The notes under the pieces are model-generated. The model did not search any database. It was given only the letters and a program-made list of their open reading frames with translations, and had not been told where the DNA came from. Shown here one piece after another: positions 53,476 to 61,844 of a stretch of 64,000 bases of DNA (its first letter is position 1; each line of letters opens with the position of its first letter). A program made the position numbers and the translations under genes. The stretch is taken from assembly GCF_947495675.1 (NCBI RefSeq), contig NZ_CANLZX010000004.1, positions 124,001 through 188,000 of the forward strand, written 5' to 3'. This DNA comes from an uncultured Algibacter sp. GTDB lineage: Bacteria; Bacteroidota; Bacteroidia; Flavobacteriales; Flavobacteriaceae.

Positions 53476-53508
53476 AAATCAGCACTACTTAAAAGTAGTG
53501 CTGATTTT
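53476..53508 (+). terminator. Strong rho-independent terminator after the symporter operon
   Basis: AAATCAGCACTACTT at 53476-53490 is matched by AAGTAGTGCTGATTT at 53493-53507, and a T-rich tail follows. The stem is perfect. Confidence 0.93.
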
Positions 53509-53577
53509 ATTATATTAGTGAAATCTAGTTTGATTGTTACAAAGTCTATAGAATTCATTTTTTTAAAAGGAAGTTAC

Positions 53578-53772
53578 ATGAAAAAGCGGCACGAACAAAA
53601 ATTAATAGTCTTATCCATAGCCTTGTTTTTAATTTTTAATATTCCTTTTTTGTTGATTTTTAATATTGAGGGAGCCTTATTTGGTATCCCAATTTTCTAT
53701 TTTTCAATATTTTCTTTTTGGTTATTGTCTATAATTATTTCTTATATCGTTTTAAAACGCCATTATGAATAA
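53578..53772 (+). CDS. 64-residue membrane protein overlapping the sensor kinase gene
   Basis: From the ATG at 53578 the product is 64 residues with two membrane helices (LIVLSIALFLIFNIPFLLIF and FGIPIFYFSIFSFWLL). An upstream GTG at 53518 would add 20 residues, but the ribosome-binding-like AAAAGGAAG just before the ATG supports the shorter form. It overlaps the kinase start by 8 bp and is therefore coupled. Similar small proteins sit before SSS symporters, and it could be an accessory subunit of the kinase's transporter-like domain. Confidence 0.65.
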   Translation: MKKRHEQKLIVLSIALFLIFNIPFLLIFNIEGALFGIPIFYFSIFSFWLLSIIISYIVLKRHYE

Positions 53773-56455
53773 TTATACTTTAGTTTTTATAATTATTATC
53801 TATTTAGCAGTATTATTTTTTATTGCTTTTTTAGCTGAAAAAAAGGGGCAAAGTAAGTGGGTTAATAATCCTTATGTTTATACTTTGTCTTTAGCAGTAT
53901 ATTGTTCGGCTTGGACATATTATGGAAGTATTGGTATTGCTGCAAATACAGGTATTGATTTTCTTCCTATTTATCTTGGTCCAGTTATAGCAGCCCCTTT
54001 ATGGATATTAATTCTTCGAAAAATTATAAGAATTTCAAAACAACATAAAATTTCATCTATAGCAGATTTTATTTCTCTTAGATATGGAAATAATCGTTTT
54101 TTAGGAGCTCTTGTTACTTTAATTTGCTTTTTAGGAACGGTACCTTATATTTCGTTACAGCTTAAAGCGGTTTCTGAAACTTTTGAAATTATGACAGATG
54201 AAACCAGTTATATTTCAACTTCAATTTTAGACGATACTACATTTTATGTGGCTTTAATACTAGCCATTTTTGCAACCTTTTTCGGTACTCAAAAAACAGA
54301 TGCGTCAGAAAAACATAAAGGCATTATAGCCTCTGTAGCGTTTGAGTCTGTTTTAAAATTAGTTTTCTTTTTAATTATTGGTTCTTACATAACTTTTTAC
54401 TTGTTTGATGGAACGACAGATATCTATTGCCAAATATCTAAAACAGAAAACTTCAAACAATTAATTACTTTAAATGGTGTTGAAGATGGTTTTAATTGGG
54501 TTTTTATGATCTCTTTGTCCTTTATGGCTATATTTTTATTACCAAGGCAATTTCAAGTATCGGTATTGGAAAACAATCGTGAAAAGCATTTAAAAAAAGC
54601 AATTTGGTTGTTCCCTTTGTATTTGTTGTTATTTAATATTTTTGTTGTTTTTATAGCCTGGGCAGGCAAACTTACTTTTGGTAATTCAGTTAATGCAGAG
54701 TATTATACGTTATTGTTGCCATTAGAACAGAATCATTCATTTCTAGCCACTCTTGTTTTTTTAGGTGGGTTTTCAGCGGTTATTTCTATGGTTATTGTAT
54801 CTACTTTGGCGCTATCTACTATGGTGAGTAATAATCTTATTATACCTTATGGATTCTTAGATAAATTTATTCAGAATCAACCTGAACGTAATGAAAAGTA
54901 TATCAAAAATATTCGCCGTATATCTATTTTTACTATAATTATCACAGCCTATTTTTTCTATATTTCTTTTTCTAAAGAATTGTCTTTATATTCTATTGGA
55001 CTAATTTCATTTGTAATTATTGCGCAGCTTGCGCCTGCATTTTTTATTGGTCTGTTTTGGAATAGAGGCTCTTCAAAAGCGGCTATAACAGGAGTTATAG
55101 TAGGTTTTAGTATTGTGTTTTATACACTAATCTTGCCATTTACATTACAAGCTTATACAGGAACAGACGATTTTATTCAATATGGACTTAATGGCATACC
55201 TGCTTTAAAACCTTATGCTTTATTTGGTATAGATTTTTTAAGTCCTCCATCACACGCATTTTTCTGGAGTATGAGTTTCAATATTTTATGTTACCTCGTG
55301 TTTTCTTTAACATCAAAAGGGAATTATAGAGAGCGTAATTATGCTGAAATGTATGTGGATAGTAAAAATTTCACAAAGTTACAAGACAGCGCATTGGTTT
55401 GGAAAGGAGAAGCCTATGTTGCAGATATTAAAAATGTTCTTATTAGATTTCTTGGTGAAAAAAAAGCCCAACGAGCATTAAATATATTTTTTACAAAATA
55501 TAAACTTCCTCAAGACACACAATTAGCAGATGCTAGGCTTATTAATTTTTCAGAAAAATTATTAACTGGTAATATTGGTAGTGCTTCTGCAAAAATATTG
55601 ATTTCTAGTGTAGTTAAGGAAGAGCAAATTAGTTTGGTTGAAGTATTAAAAATACTAGAAGAGTCTAAGGAACACGTAGTTAATAATAAAATGCTTTTAG
55701 AAAAATCTAATGAACTCTCAAAACTATCATCAAAACTTAAAGATGTTAACAAAGAGCTTATCAGCAAAGACAAGCAGAAAGATGAGTTTTTAGATACTGT
55801 GGCTCACGAATTAAAAACGCCAATTACGGGTATTCGTGCAGCAACTGAGTTACTAATGGATGAAGATGATGATATGCCTAAAGAAGTAAAGCGTCAATTT
55901 TTAAAAAACATCCTTCAAGATTCAGACCGTTTAGGAAGACTTATACATAATATCTTAGATTTTGAAAAGCTTGAAACTGGACGATTAAATTTAGATGTTC
56001 AATATCAAGATATTCAAAAAACCATCACAAAAGTAATTACAAGTTTAGCTCATATTGCAAGTAAAAAAGATATAAAATTAGTGAATAAAAATCCACATAC
56101 TTTTAAATTGTATTATGATGAAGATAGAATAATGCAAGTACTTACTAATTTACTCTCTAATGCAATAAAGTTTTGCGAAGCTAATAAAGGTGTAATAACT
56201 GTTGATTATAAATTAGGTAATGAGTATATTAAAGTGTCGGTAACAGACAATGGTAAAGGGATTCCGGAAGAAGACCATGATTATATTTTTGATAAATTTT
56301 ATCAATCAAAACATCAAAATACTATAAAACCTCAAGGTAGTGGTTTAGGGCTTGCTATTACTAAACAAATTATTGAAAAGCATCAAGGAAAAATTTGGGC
56401 AAAAAAAGGTGTAAAAAATGGCGCAACACTTGTTTTTACGCTACCTTTTAAGTAA
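53765..56455 (+). CDS. SSS-domain sensor histidine kinase (CrbS/CbrA-like)
   Basis: 896 residues. Residues about 1-520 form an SSS transporter-like membrane domain with roughly 13 helices. A STAC-like linker (GEAYVADIKNVLIRFLGEKK) covers about 545-620, and a coiled segment leads to the HisKA domain with the phospho-acceptor H681 in TVAHELKTPI. HATPase motifs follow: N-box LLSNAIKF, G1 DNGKGIPEE and G2 GSGLGLAI. CrbS and CbrA use such a module to sense uptake of acetate or histidine. No PAS domain is apparent. The adjacent response regulator begins 18 bp downstream. Confidence 0.92.
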   Translation: MNNYTLVFIIIIYLAVLFFIAFLAEKKGQSKWVNNPYVYTLSLAVYCSAWTYYGSIGIAANTGIDFLPIYLGPVIAAPLWILILRKIIRISKQHKISSIADFISLRYGNNRFLGALVTLICFLGTVPYISLQLKAVSETFEIMTDETSYISTSILDDTTFYVALILAIFATFFGTQKTDASEKHKGIIASVAFESVLKLVFFLIIGSYITFYLFDGTTDIYCQISKTENFKQLITLNGVEDGFNWVFMISLSFMAIFLLPRQFQVSVLENNREKHLKKAIWLFPLYLLLFNIFVVFIAWAGKLTFGNSVNAEYYTLLLPLEQNHSFLATLVFLGGFSAVISMVIVSTLALSTMVSNNLIIPYGFLDKFIQNQPERNEKYIKNIRRISIFTIIITAYFFYISFSKELSLYSIGLISFVIIAQLAPAFFIGLFWNRGSSKAAITGVIVGFSIVFYTLILPFTLQAYTGTDDFIQYGLNGIPALKPYALFGIDFLSPPSHAFFWSMSFNILCYLVFSLTSKGNYRERNYAEMYVDSKNFTKLQDSALVWKGEAYVADIKNVLIRFLGEKKAQRALNIFFTKYKLPQDTQLADARLINFSEKLLTGNIGSASAKILISSVVKEEQISLVEVLKILEESKEHVVNNKMLLEKSNELSKLSSKLKDVNKELISKDKQKDEFLDTVAHELKTPITGIRAATELLMDEDDDMPKEVKRQFLKNILQDSDRLGRLIHNILDFEKLETGRLNLDVQYQDIQKTITKVITSLAHIASKKDIKLVNKNPHTFKLYYDEDRIMQVLTNLLSNAIKFCEANKGVITVDYKLGNEYIKVSVTDNGKGIPEEDHDYIFDKFYQSKHQNTIKPQGSGLGLAITKQIIEKHQGKIWAKKGVKNGATLVFTLPFK

Positions 56456-56473
56456 ATTGTAGTCCCAAAAACT

Positions 56474-56839
56474 ATGAAAAAGAAAATTTTAATTGTTGAC
56501 GATGAGCCAAATATTGTAATGTCGTTGGAATACGCTTTTAAAAAACAAGATTTTGAAGTGTATATTGCAAGAGATGGAAGTGAGGCGTTGGAGATATTAA
56601 AACATCAAATACCAAGTGTGATTTTGTTAGATGTTATGATGCCAAATGTAGATGGGTATCAAACATTAAAACATATAAAAAATACAAACAGTTTAAAAGA
56701 AACTAAAGTCGTTTTTTTAACTGCTAAAAATAAAGCTTCAGATATTGAAAAGGGTTTAAAACTTGGAGCAGATAAATATTTAACCAAACCTTTTTCAGTA
56801 AAAAAAATAGTTTCAGAAATATTGGAACTGTTGACTTAG
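56474..56839 (+). CDS. Response regulator, receiver domain only
   Basis: 121 residues, a single REC domain. The acidic pair D9/D10 (VDDEPN), phospho-acceptor D53 (LLDVMMPNVDGYQ), T83 (FLTAK) and K105 (TKPFS) are all present. There is no output domain, unlike CrbR (LuxR-type HTH). Signal must pass to another protein or by interaction, for example to the InsA-like HTH protein. The gene follows the kinase by 18 bp. Confidence 0.92.
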   Translation: MKKKILIVDDEPNIVMSLEYAFKKQDFEVYIARDGSEALEILKHQIPSVILLDVMMPNVDGYQTLKHIKNTNSLKETKVVFLTAKNKASDIEKGLKLGADKYLTKPFSVKKIVSEILELLT

Positions 56840-56866
56840 AAAAGGTCTTTTAAGTCTTTTTAAATA

Positions 56867-56881
56867 TTGGTTTTGTGTGCA
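56867..56881 (-). promoter_or_regulatory. Shared 15-bp motif upstream of the small gene/prpE/acs operon
   Basis: The plus strand reads TTGGTTTTGTGTGCA, the exact reverse complement of the motif at 50064-50078. It lies 32 bp before the start at 56914. Opposite orientations in the two leaders favour a protein-binding site over a core promoter element. Confidence 0.65.
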
Positions 56882-56913
56882 AACTTAACAGTATTTAATT
56901 AAAATTTTAAGAC

Positions 56914-57138
56914 ATGAAATTTCGTATACCTCCGTTGGCGTCAGATATTATAATTAGTATCTATGCTGTTATTACGCTTTATTTAAGGTTTAAGTTTGAG
57001 CAAAATGCTATTGTAAGTCCTATGAATTCAATTGTTATGGGCGTTTGCTTTGTGCTTATTATTTGGGTATTTATCAAATTAAAGATTCTTAACCCTAATT
57101 GGTTTGGTTTGATAAAATCTAAAAAAGCTAAGCTGTGA
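56914..57138 (+). CDS. Small two-helix membrane protein upstream of prpE
   Basis: 74 residues. Two hydrophobic segments (SDIIISIYAVITLYL and SIVMGVCFVLIIWVFI) separated by a polar loop, and a basic C-terminus. No named family was recognised. Its TGA overlaps the GTG start of the acyl-CoA synthetase (GTGA), so translation is coupled. It starts the transcription unit that carries the shared motif. Confidence 0.75.
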   Translation: MKFRIPPLASDIIISIYAVITLYLRFKFEQNAIVSPMNSIVMGVCFVLIIWVFIKLKILNPNWFGLIKSKKAKL

Positions 57139-59027
57139 ATTATCAAGATTTCTATAATAGAAGTATAGTTGCTCCAGAAGCTTTCTGGGGAGAACAGGCC
57201 GATCAAATTTCTTGGTATAATAAGCCAGAAAATGTGCTTTCAAAAAATAAACTAGGGCATAACCAATGGTTTGAAGATGGGAAGTTAAACCTAAGTTATC
57301 TATGTATTGATAAGCATATAGAAGATGGTTATGGCAGACAGAATGCTATTATTTATGATTCGCCCGTAACGAATTCTAAAGAAATTATAACCTATAATCG
57401 GTTATATAAAGAGGTTTCAAAATTAGCGGGAGCACTTAAAGAAATTGGTTTAAAAAAAGGAGATACAGCAATCGTTTATATGCCAATGATTCCGCAAGCT
57501 ATTTATGCCATGTTAGCATGTGCAAGAATAGGAGTGATTCATTCGGTTGTATTTGGTGGTTTTGCTCCCAACGAGTTGGCTATTAGAATTGACGACTGCA
57601 AACCAAAAGTTATTTTAACGGCCTCTAGCGGTATTGAGATTGATAGAATTATTCCTTACAAACCTTATGTTGATGAAGCTATAAAATTAGCTGAACATAA
57701 ACCAAATAGTGTTATAATTTATCAACGACATTTAGGAGCAGATACCCCAGGAAAACCTTATGATATAGATTATTTAGCTGCAGTAAATACAGCTACTCCA
57801 GCAGATCCTGTAGAAATTGATTCAACCCACCCGTTGTATATTTTATATACTTCAGGAACTACTGGAAAGCCTAAAGGTATAATTAGAGATTCAGGAGGTT
57901 ATGCAACGGCACTAAAATTTTCAATGAAATATGTTTATGGCGTTGATAGTGGCGATGTATTTTGGGCAGCTAGTGATGTTGGCTGGGTAGTAGGACATAG
58001 TTATATTGTGTACGGCCCTTTATTGAACAGAAATACTACTGTGCTTTTTGAAGGTAAGCCAATTAGAACACCAGATGCTTCTACATTTTGGCGCATTATA
58101 GAAGAGTATAAAGTAAAAGTAATGTTTACTGCTCCTACTGCGATTAGAGCTATTAAAAAAGAGGATCCTAATGGTGAATTTTTAAAACAATACGATTTAT
58201 CACACTTAAAATATCAATTTTTAGCTGGTGAACGTTGCGATGCAGCAACCTTAAAATGGACAGAAGATATGCTTAAGATACCTGTAATAGATCATTGGTG
58301 GCAAACGGAAAGCGGTTGGCCCATGTTGGCAAATATGGCAGGTGTAGAATTGGCTACAATTAAACCAGGTTCGGCAACATTTCCAGTATGCGGTTATGAT
58401 ATACAAATAATGAGTGATAAAGGCGAAATTGTTCCAAATGGAACTGAAGGCTTTGTGGTTGTAAAACTCCCGTTACCACCGGGTAATTTAATAAATATTT
58501 GGGGTAATCCAGAGCGTTTTGAAGCTGGGTATTTAAATCGCTTTCCAGAATATTATTTTTCGGGCGATGGCGGTTATAAAGATGAAGAAGGCTATGTTTA
58601 TATCACAGGTCGTGTTGATGATGTTATCAATGTGGCAGGACATAGGTTATCGACAGCAGAAATGGAAGAGGTGGTTGCTTCTCATAGTTCGGTCGCAGAA
58701 TGCGCGGTAATCGGTATTAATGACGACTTAAAAGGCCAAATACCATTGGCTTTAGCAGTTACCAAATCAGATAATAAATTAGCCGAATCTGTTATTCAAA
58801 CCGAAGTTGTAAAAGATGTTAGAAAAGCTATAGGGCCTGTAGCGTCTTTAAAACAGGTGGTTTTAGTTAATAGATTACCAAAAACAAGATCTGGTAAAAT
58901 ACTGCGTAAATTGTTACGAAGTATTGCCGATCAAGATCAATATAAAATACCATCAACCATTGACGATCCGTCAATTATTAACGAAATAGAAAACACATTT
59001 ATATCACATAAAGTAGGGAAGTACTAA
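57135..59027 (+). CDS. prpE: AMP-forming acyl-CoA synthetase, propionyl-CoA synthetase (PrpE)-like
   Basis: 630 residues with a GTG start inside the upstream stop. The AMP-binding motif YTSGTTGKPKGIIRDSGGYA (the RDxGG form typical of PrpE) and VFWAASDVGWVVGHSYIVYG identify the subfamily. The catalytic/acetylation lysine is K588 in KTRSGKILR. It activates propionate or a similar short acid to the CoA thioester. Whether it prefers propionate over acetate is inferred from family. The acs gene follows after 16 bp. Confidence 0.88.
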   Translation: MNYQDFYNRSIVAPEAFWGEQADQISWYNKPENVLSKNKLGHNQWFEDGKLNLSYLCIDKHIEDGYGRQNAIIYDSPVTNSKEIITYNRLYKEVSKLAGALKEIGLKKGDTAIVYMPMIPQAIYAMLACARIGVIHSVVFGGFAPNELAIRIDDCKPKVILTASSGIEIDRIIPYKPYVDEAIKLAEHKPNSVIIYQRHLGADTPGKPYDIDYLAAVNTATPADPVEIDSTHPLYILYTSGTTGKPKGIIRDSGGYATALKFSMKYVYGVDSGDVFWAASDVGWVVGHSYIVYGPLLNRNTTVLFEGKPIRTPDASTFWRIIEEYKVKVMFTAPTAIRAIKKEDPNGEFLKQYDLSHLKYQFLAGERCDAATLKWTEDMLKIPVIDHWWQTESGWPMLANMAGVELATIKPGSATFPVCGYDIQIMSDKGEIVPNGTEGFVVVKLPLPPGNLINIWGNPERFEAGYLNRFPEYYFSGDGGYKDEEGYVYITGRVDDVINVAGHRLSTAEMEEVVASHSSVAECAVIGINDDLKGQIPLALAVTKSDNKLAESVIQTEVVKDVRKAIGPVASLKQVVLVNRLPKTRSGKILRKLLRSIADQDQYKIPSTIDDPSIINEIENTFISHKVGKY

Positions 59028-59043
59028 ATAAAATTAACTAATT

Positions 59044-60951
59044 ATGAGTAATTATCACATTAAACATTTAGAAGAATATTATCAAGTTTATAGAAAGTCT
59101 GTTAGAAATCCTGAAGCGTTTTGGGAAGAAATTGCTGAAGAGCATTTCCTTTGGAGAAAGAAATGGGATAATGTATTGAGTTGGGATTTTTCAAAACCAG
59201 AAGTAAAATGGTTTGAGGGTGCTCAATTAAATATTACAGAAAACTGTATAGACAGGCATTTAACAACAAGAGGCGAAAAAACGGCCATTTTGTTCGAACC
59301 AAACGATCCTAAAGACCCAGCAGAACATATAACTTATAATGAATTATATAAACGAGTCAATCAATTTGCAAATGTTTTAAAAGCGCAAGGCATTAAAAAG
59401 GGAGATAGAGTTTGCATCTATTTACCTATGATTCCAGAATTAGCCATTTCTGTTTTGGCATGTGCAAGAATAGGAGCCATTCATTCGGTGGTTTTTGCAG
59501 GGTTTTCTTCAACAGCCTTGTCAACTCGAATAAACGACAGCGATTGTAAAATGGTTATTGCAAGTGATGGCTCTTATAGAGGATCAAAAACTATCGACTT
59601 AAAAGGCATCGTAGATGAAGCTTTAGAGAGTTGTCCTGGTGTTAAAACGGTTTTAGTTGCAAAACGAATTAACACAGATATTAATATGGTATCTGGTCGT
59701 GATCATTGGTTACAACCACTTTTAGATAACGCTTCTGAAGAATGTGAAGCTGAAATTATGAACGCTGAAGATCCATTGTTTATTCTCTACACTTCGGGAT
59801 CTACAGGAAAACCTAAAGGCATGGTGCATACTACAGCTGGTTATATGGTGTATACCGCTTATACTTTTAAAAATGTATTTCAATACAGAGAGAATGATGT
59901 GTATTGGTGTACTGCCGATATAGGTTGGATTACGGGGCATAGCTATATTGTATATGGCCCTTTAGTGAATGGAGCAACAACGGTTATGTTTGAAGGTGTA
60001 CCTAGTTATCCAGATTTTGGACGTTTTTGGGAAATTGTTCAAAAACACAAAGTCAATCAGTTTTATACCGCTCCAACGGCCATTCGTGCACTAGCAAAAC
60101 AAGGTACAGAGTTAGTAGATAAATACGATTTATCATCGCTTAAAGTACTAGGCTCGGTAGGAGAACCAATTAATGAAGAAGCATGGCATTGGTATAATGA
60201 TAATGTTGGAAAAAAGAATAGTCCTATTGTAGATACTTGGTGGCAAACCGAAACAGGAGGTATTATGATATCGCCAATTCCATACGCAACACCTACTAAA
60301 CCTACTTATGCAACCTTACCATTTATAGGTATTCAGCCAACTTTAATGGATGAAAACGGAAAAGAATTAAAAGGTAATCAAGTTGAAGGCAGATTGTGTA
60401 TTAAATTCCCTTGGCCTTCCATGGCAAGAACCATTTGGGGAAATCATCAACGTTATAAAGATACTTATTTTTCAGCTTTTGAAAATAAATATTTTACTGG
60501 AGATGGTGCATTAAGAGATGAAGTTGGCTATTACAGAATTACAGGTCGAGTAGATGATGTAATTATTGTTTCTGGTCATAATTTAGGTACAGCACCAATT
60601 GAAGATGCTGTTAATGAGCACCCAGCTGTTGCAGAATCGGCTATTGTTGGATTCCCACACGATGTTAAAGGAAGTGCTTTATACGGCTATGTAACATTAA
60701 AAGACACAGGCGAAAGTAGAGATCAAAATAATTTAAGAAAAGAGATAAATCAAATTATTACAGAACATATTGGACCTATAGCTAAATTAGATAAAATTCA
60801 ATTTACTAATGGGTTGCCTAAAACACGTTCAGGTAAAATAATGAGACGTATTTTGCGTAAAATTGCACATAAGGATACAAGTAATTTAGGAGATACAAGT
60901 ACATTATTAAACCCAGAAGTTGTTCAGGATATTATGGATAATGCATTGTAG
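59044..60951 (+). CDS. acs: Acetyl-CoA synthetase
   Basis: 635 residues. Motifs YTSGSTGKPKGMVHTTAGY, DIGWITGHSYIVYGPL and WWQTETGG are diagnostic for Acs, and the acetylatable lysine is K598 in KTRSGKIMRR. It makes acetyl-CoA from acetate and ATP via acetyl-AMP. It is the last gene of the operon and ends at the family-1 repeat and a terminator. The close prpE paralogue suggests the organism grows on mixed short acids. Confidence 0.95.
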   Translation: MSNYHIKHLEEYYQVYRKSVRNPEAFWEEIAEEHFLWRKKWDNVLSWDFSKPEVKWFEGAQLNITENCIDRHLTTRGEKTAILFEPNDPKDPAEHITYNELYKRVNQFANVLKAQGIKKGDRVCIYLPMIPELAISVLACARIGAIHSVVFAGFSSTALSTRINDSDCKMVIASDGSYRGSKTIDLKGIVDEALESCPGVKTVLVAKRINTDINMVSGRDHWLQPLLDNASEECEAEIMNAEDPLFILYTSGSTGKPKGMVHTTAGYMVYTAYTFKNVFQYRENDVYWCTADIGWITGHSYIVYGPLVNGATTVMFEGVPSYPDFGRFWEIVQKHKVNQFYTAPTAIRALAKQGTELVDKYDLSSLKVLGSVGEPINEEAWHWYNDNVGKKNSPIVDTWWQTETGGIMISPIPYATPTKPTYATLPFIGIQPTLMDENGKELKGNQVEGRLCIKFPWPSMARTIWGNHQRYKDTYFSAFENKYFTGDGALRDEVGYYRITGRVDDVIIVSGHNLGTAPIEDAVNEHPAVAESAIVGFPHDVKGSALYGYVTLKDTGESRDQNNLRKEINQIITEHIGPIAKLDKIQFTNGLPKTRSGKIMRRILRKIAHKDTSNLGDTSTLLNPEVVQDIMDNAL

Positions 60952-60956
60952 AATTT

Positions 60957-61032
60957 GGGCATTACCACAAGGGTCGGGCTTTCGCGAGTCGCTCTCTGCG
61001 AGGAGCTCCAACAAACGCTCAATCCCTAATGC
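60957..61032 (+). repeat. Dispersed intergenic repeat, family 1, copy D (76 bp)
   Basis: It begins GGGCATTACCACAAGGGTCG and ends CAATCCCTAATGC. Relative to the other copies, both ends carry a single change (G to A on the left, C to T on the right), so GCATTA still pairs with TAATGC. This covariation shows that pairing of the ends matters. It lies 5 bp beyond the acs stop. Confidence 0.85.
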
Positions 61033-61040
61033 GTCAATAA

Positions 61041-61068
61041 AAAAAGCAACCTTAAAGGTTGCTTTTTT
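61041..61068. terminator. Rho-independent terminator between acs and the exonuclease gene
   Basis: AAAAAGCAACC at 61041-61051 pairs with GGTTGCTTTTT at 61057-61067 around a TTAAA loop. The A- and T-runs on either side would serve both convergent genes. Confidence 0.88.
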
Positions 61069-61176
61069 TGTTTACAAACGATTATAGTTTTTTACAAAAA
61101 GGAAACTATCATTCTCGTCCTTAAACAATAAGTTTGTAAAGTAATATGTGGTAGTCAAATAGTAAAAGAGTTAGTT

Positions 61177-61842
61177 TTATAACAAACCAATTCTATTATT
61201 CGATCGTAATAAATCATTAAGTGTTAATTTGGAGTTTCGCTTCTTTAAAAGAGCAATAAGTTTCACTAATAAAAGGGCAGTAATATAAGCATCACCCGAG
61301 GCTGTATGTCGGTCATGCTGCGGGATGTTAAAACGGTCTGATAAATGATTTAAACTAAAATGAAGTTTGGAGGTATCAAGTTTAGTTTTGTTAAACAAAT
61401 GCCCTGTATCTAGCACTTTGTTTTTAAGTTTTGGTAAATCTAAACGCTTTAAGGCTTGGTTTATCATGGCCACATCAAAAGCAGCATGGTGAGCAACTAA
61501 AACAGCATTTTCAATATGTTCTAAAAACTGAATAACAGCCTCACGTTCTATAAGTTTTTTATGAATACCTTCTTTTAGTAATCCATGTATTTTAACAGTT
61601 TCGGTATTAAACAAATCCTGTTTTACATAACATTCAAAATTATCAGCTACTTTAATAACACCATTAAAAACAGCAATAGTTCCAATGGAAAGAATGCGGT
61701 CTTTTTTTATGTCTAATCCGGTTGTTTCAGTATCAAAAACTACAAAACGAATAGAATCTAATTCTTTATTTTGCTTAGATTTAAAATTTGCTAAGTATTT
61801 ATTCCAAAAGTCTGGATATGTCTTTTTTTTAAACCAACTCAT
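61177..61842 (-). CDS. DnaQ-like 3'-5' exonuclease (Pol III epsilon-type)
   Basis: 221 residues. Exo I is FDTETTGL (D37, E39), Exo II is in the HHAAFDV segment (D123) and Exo III is HTASGDA (H179, D184), so a DEDDh active site is complete. There is no polymerase domain or clamp-binding motif evident. Its start is 2 bp from the stop of the DUF294 gene, so the two are co-transcribed. In some Proteobacteria this pair also adjoins acetate symporter genes, as I recall. Confidence 0.9.
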   Translation of the reverse strand: MSWFKKKTYPDFWNKYLANFKSKQNKELDSIRFVVFDTETTGLDIKKDRILSIGTIAVFNGVIKVADNFECYVKQDLFNTETVKIHGLLKEGIHKKLIEREAVIQFLEHIENAVLVAHHAAFDVAMINQALKRLDLPKLKNKVLDTGHLFNKTKLDTSKLHFSLNHLSDRFNIPQHDRHTASGDAYITALLLVKLIALLKKRNSKLTLNDLLRSNNRIGLL

Positions 61843-61844
61843 AA

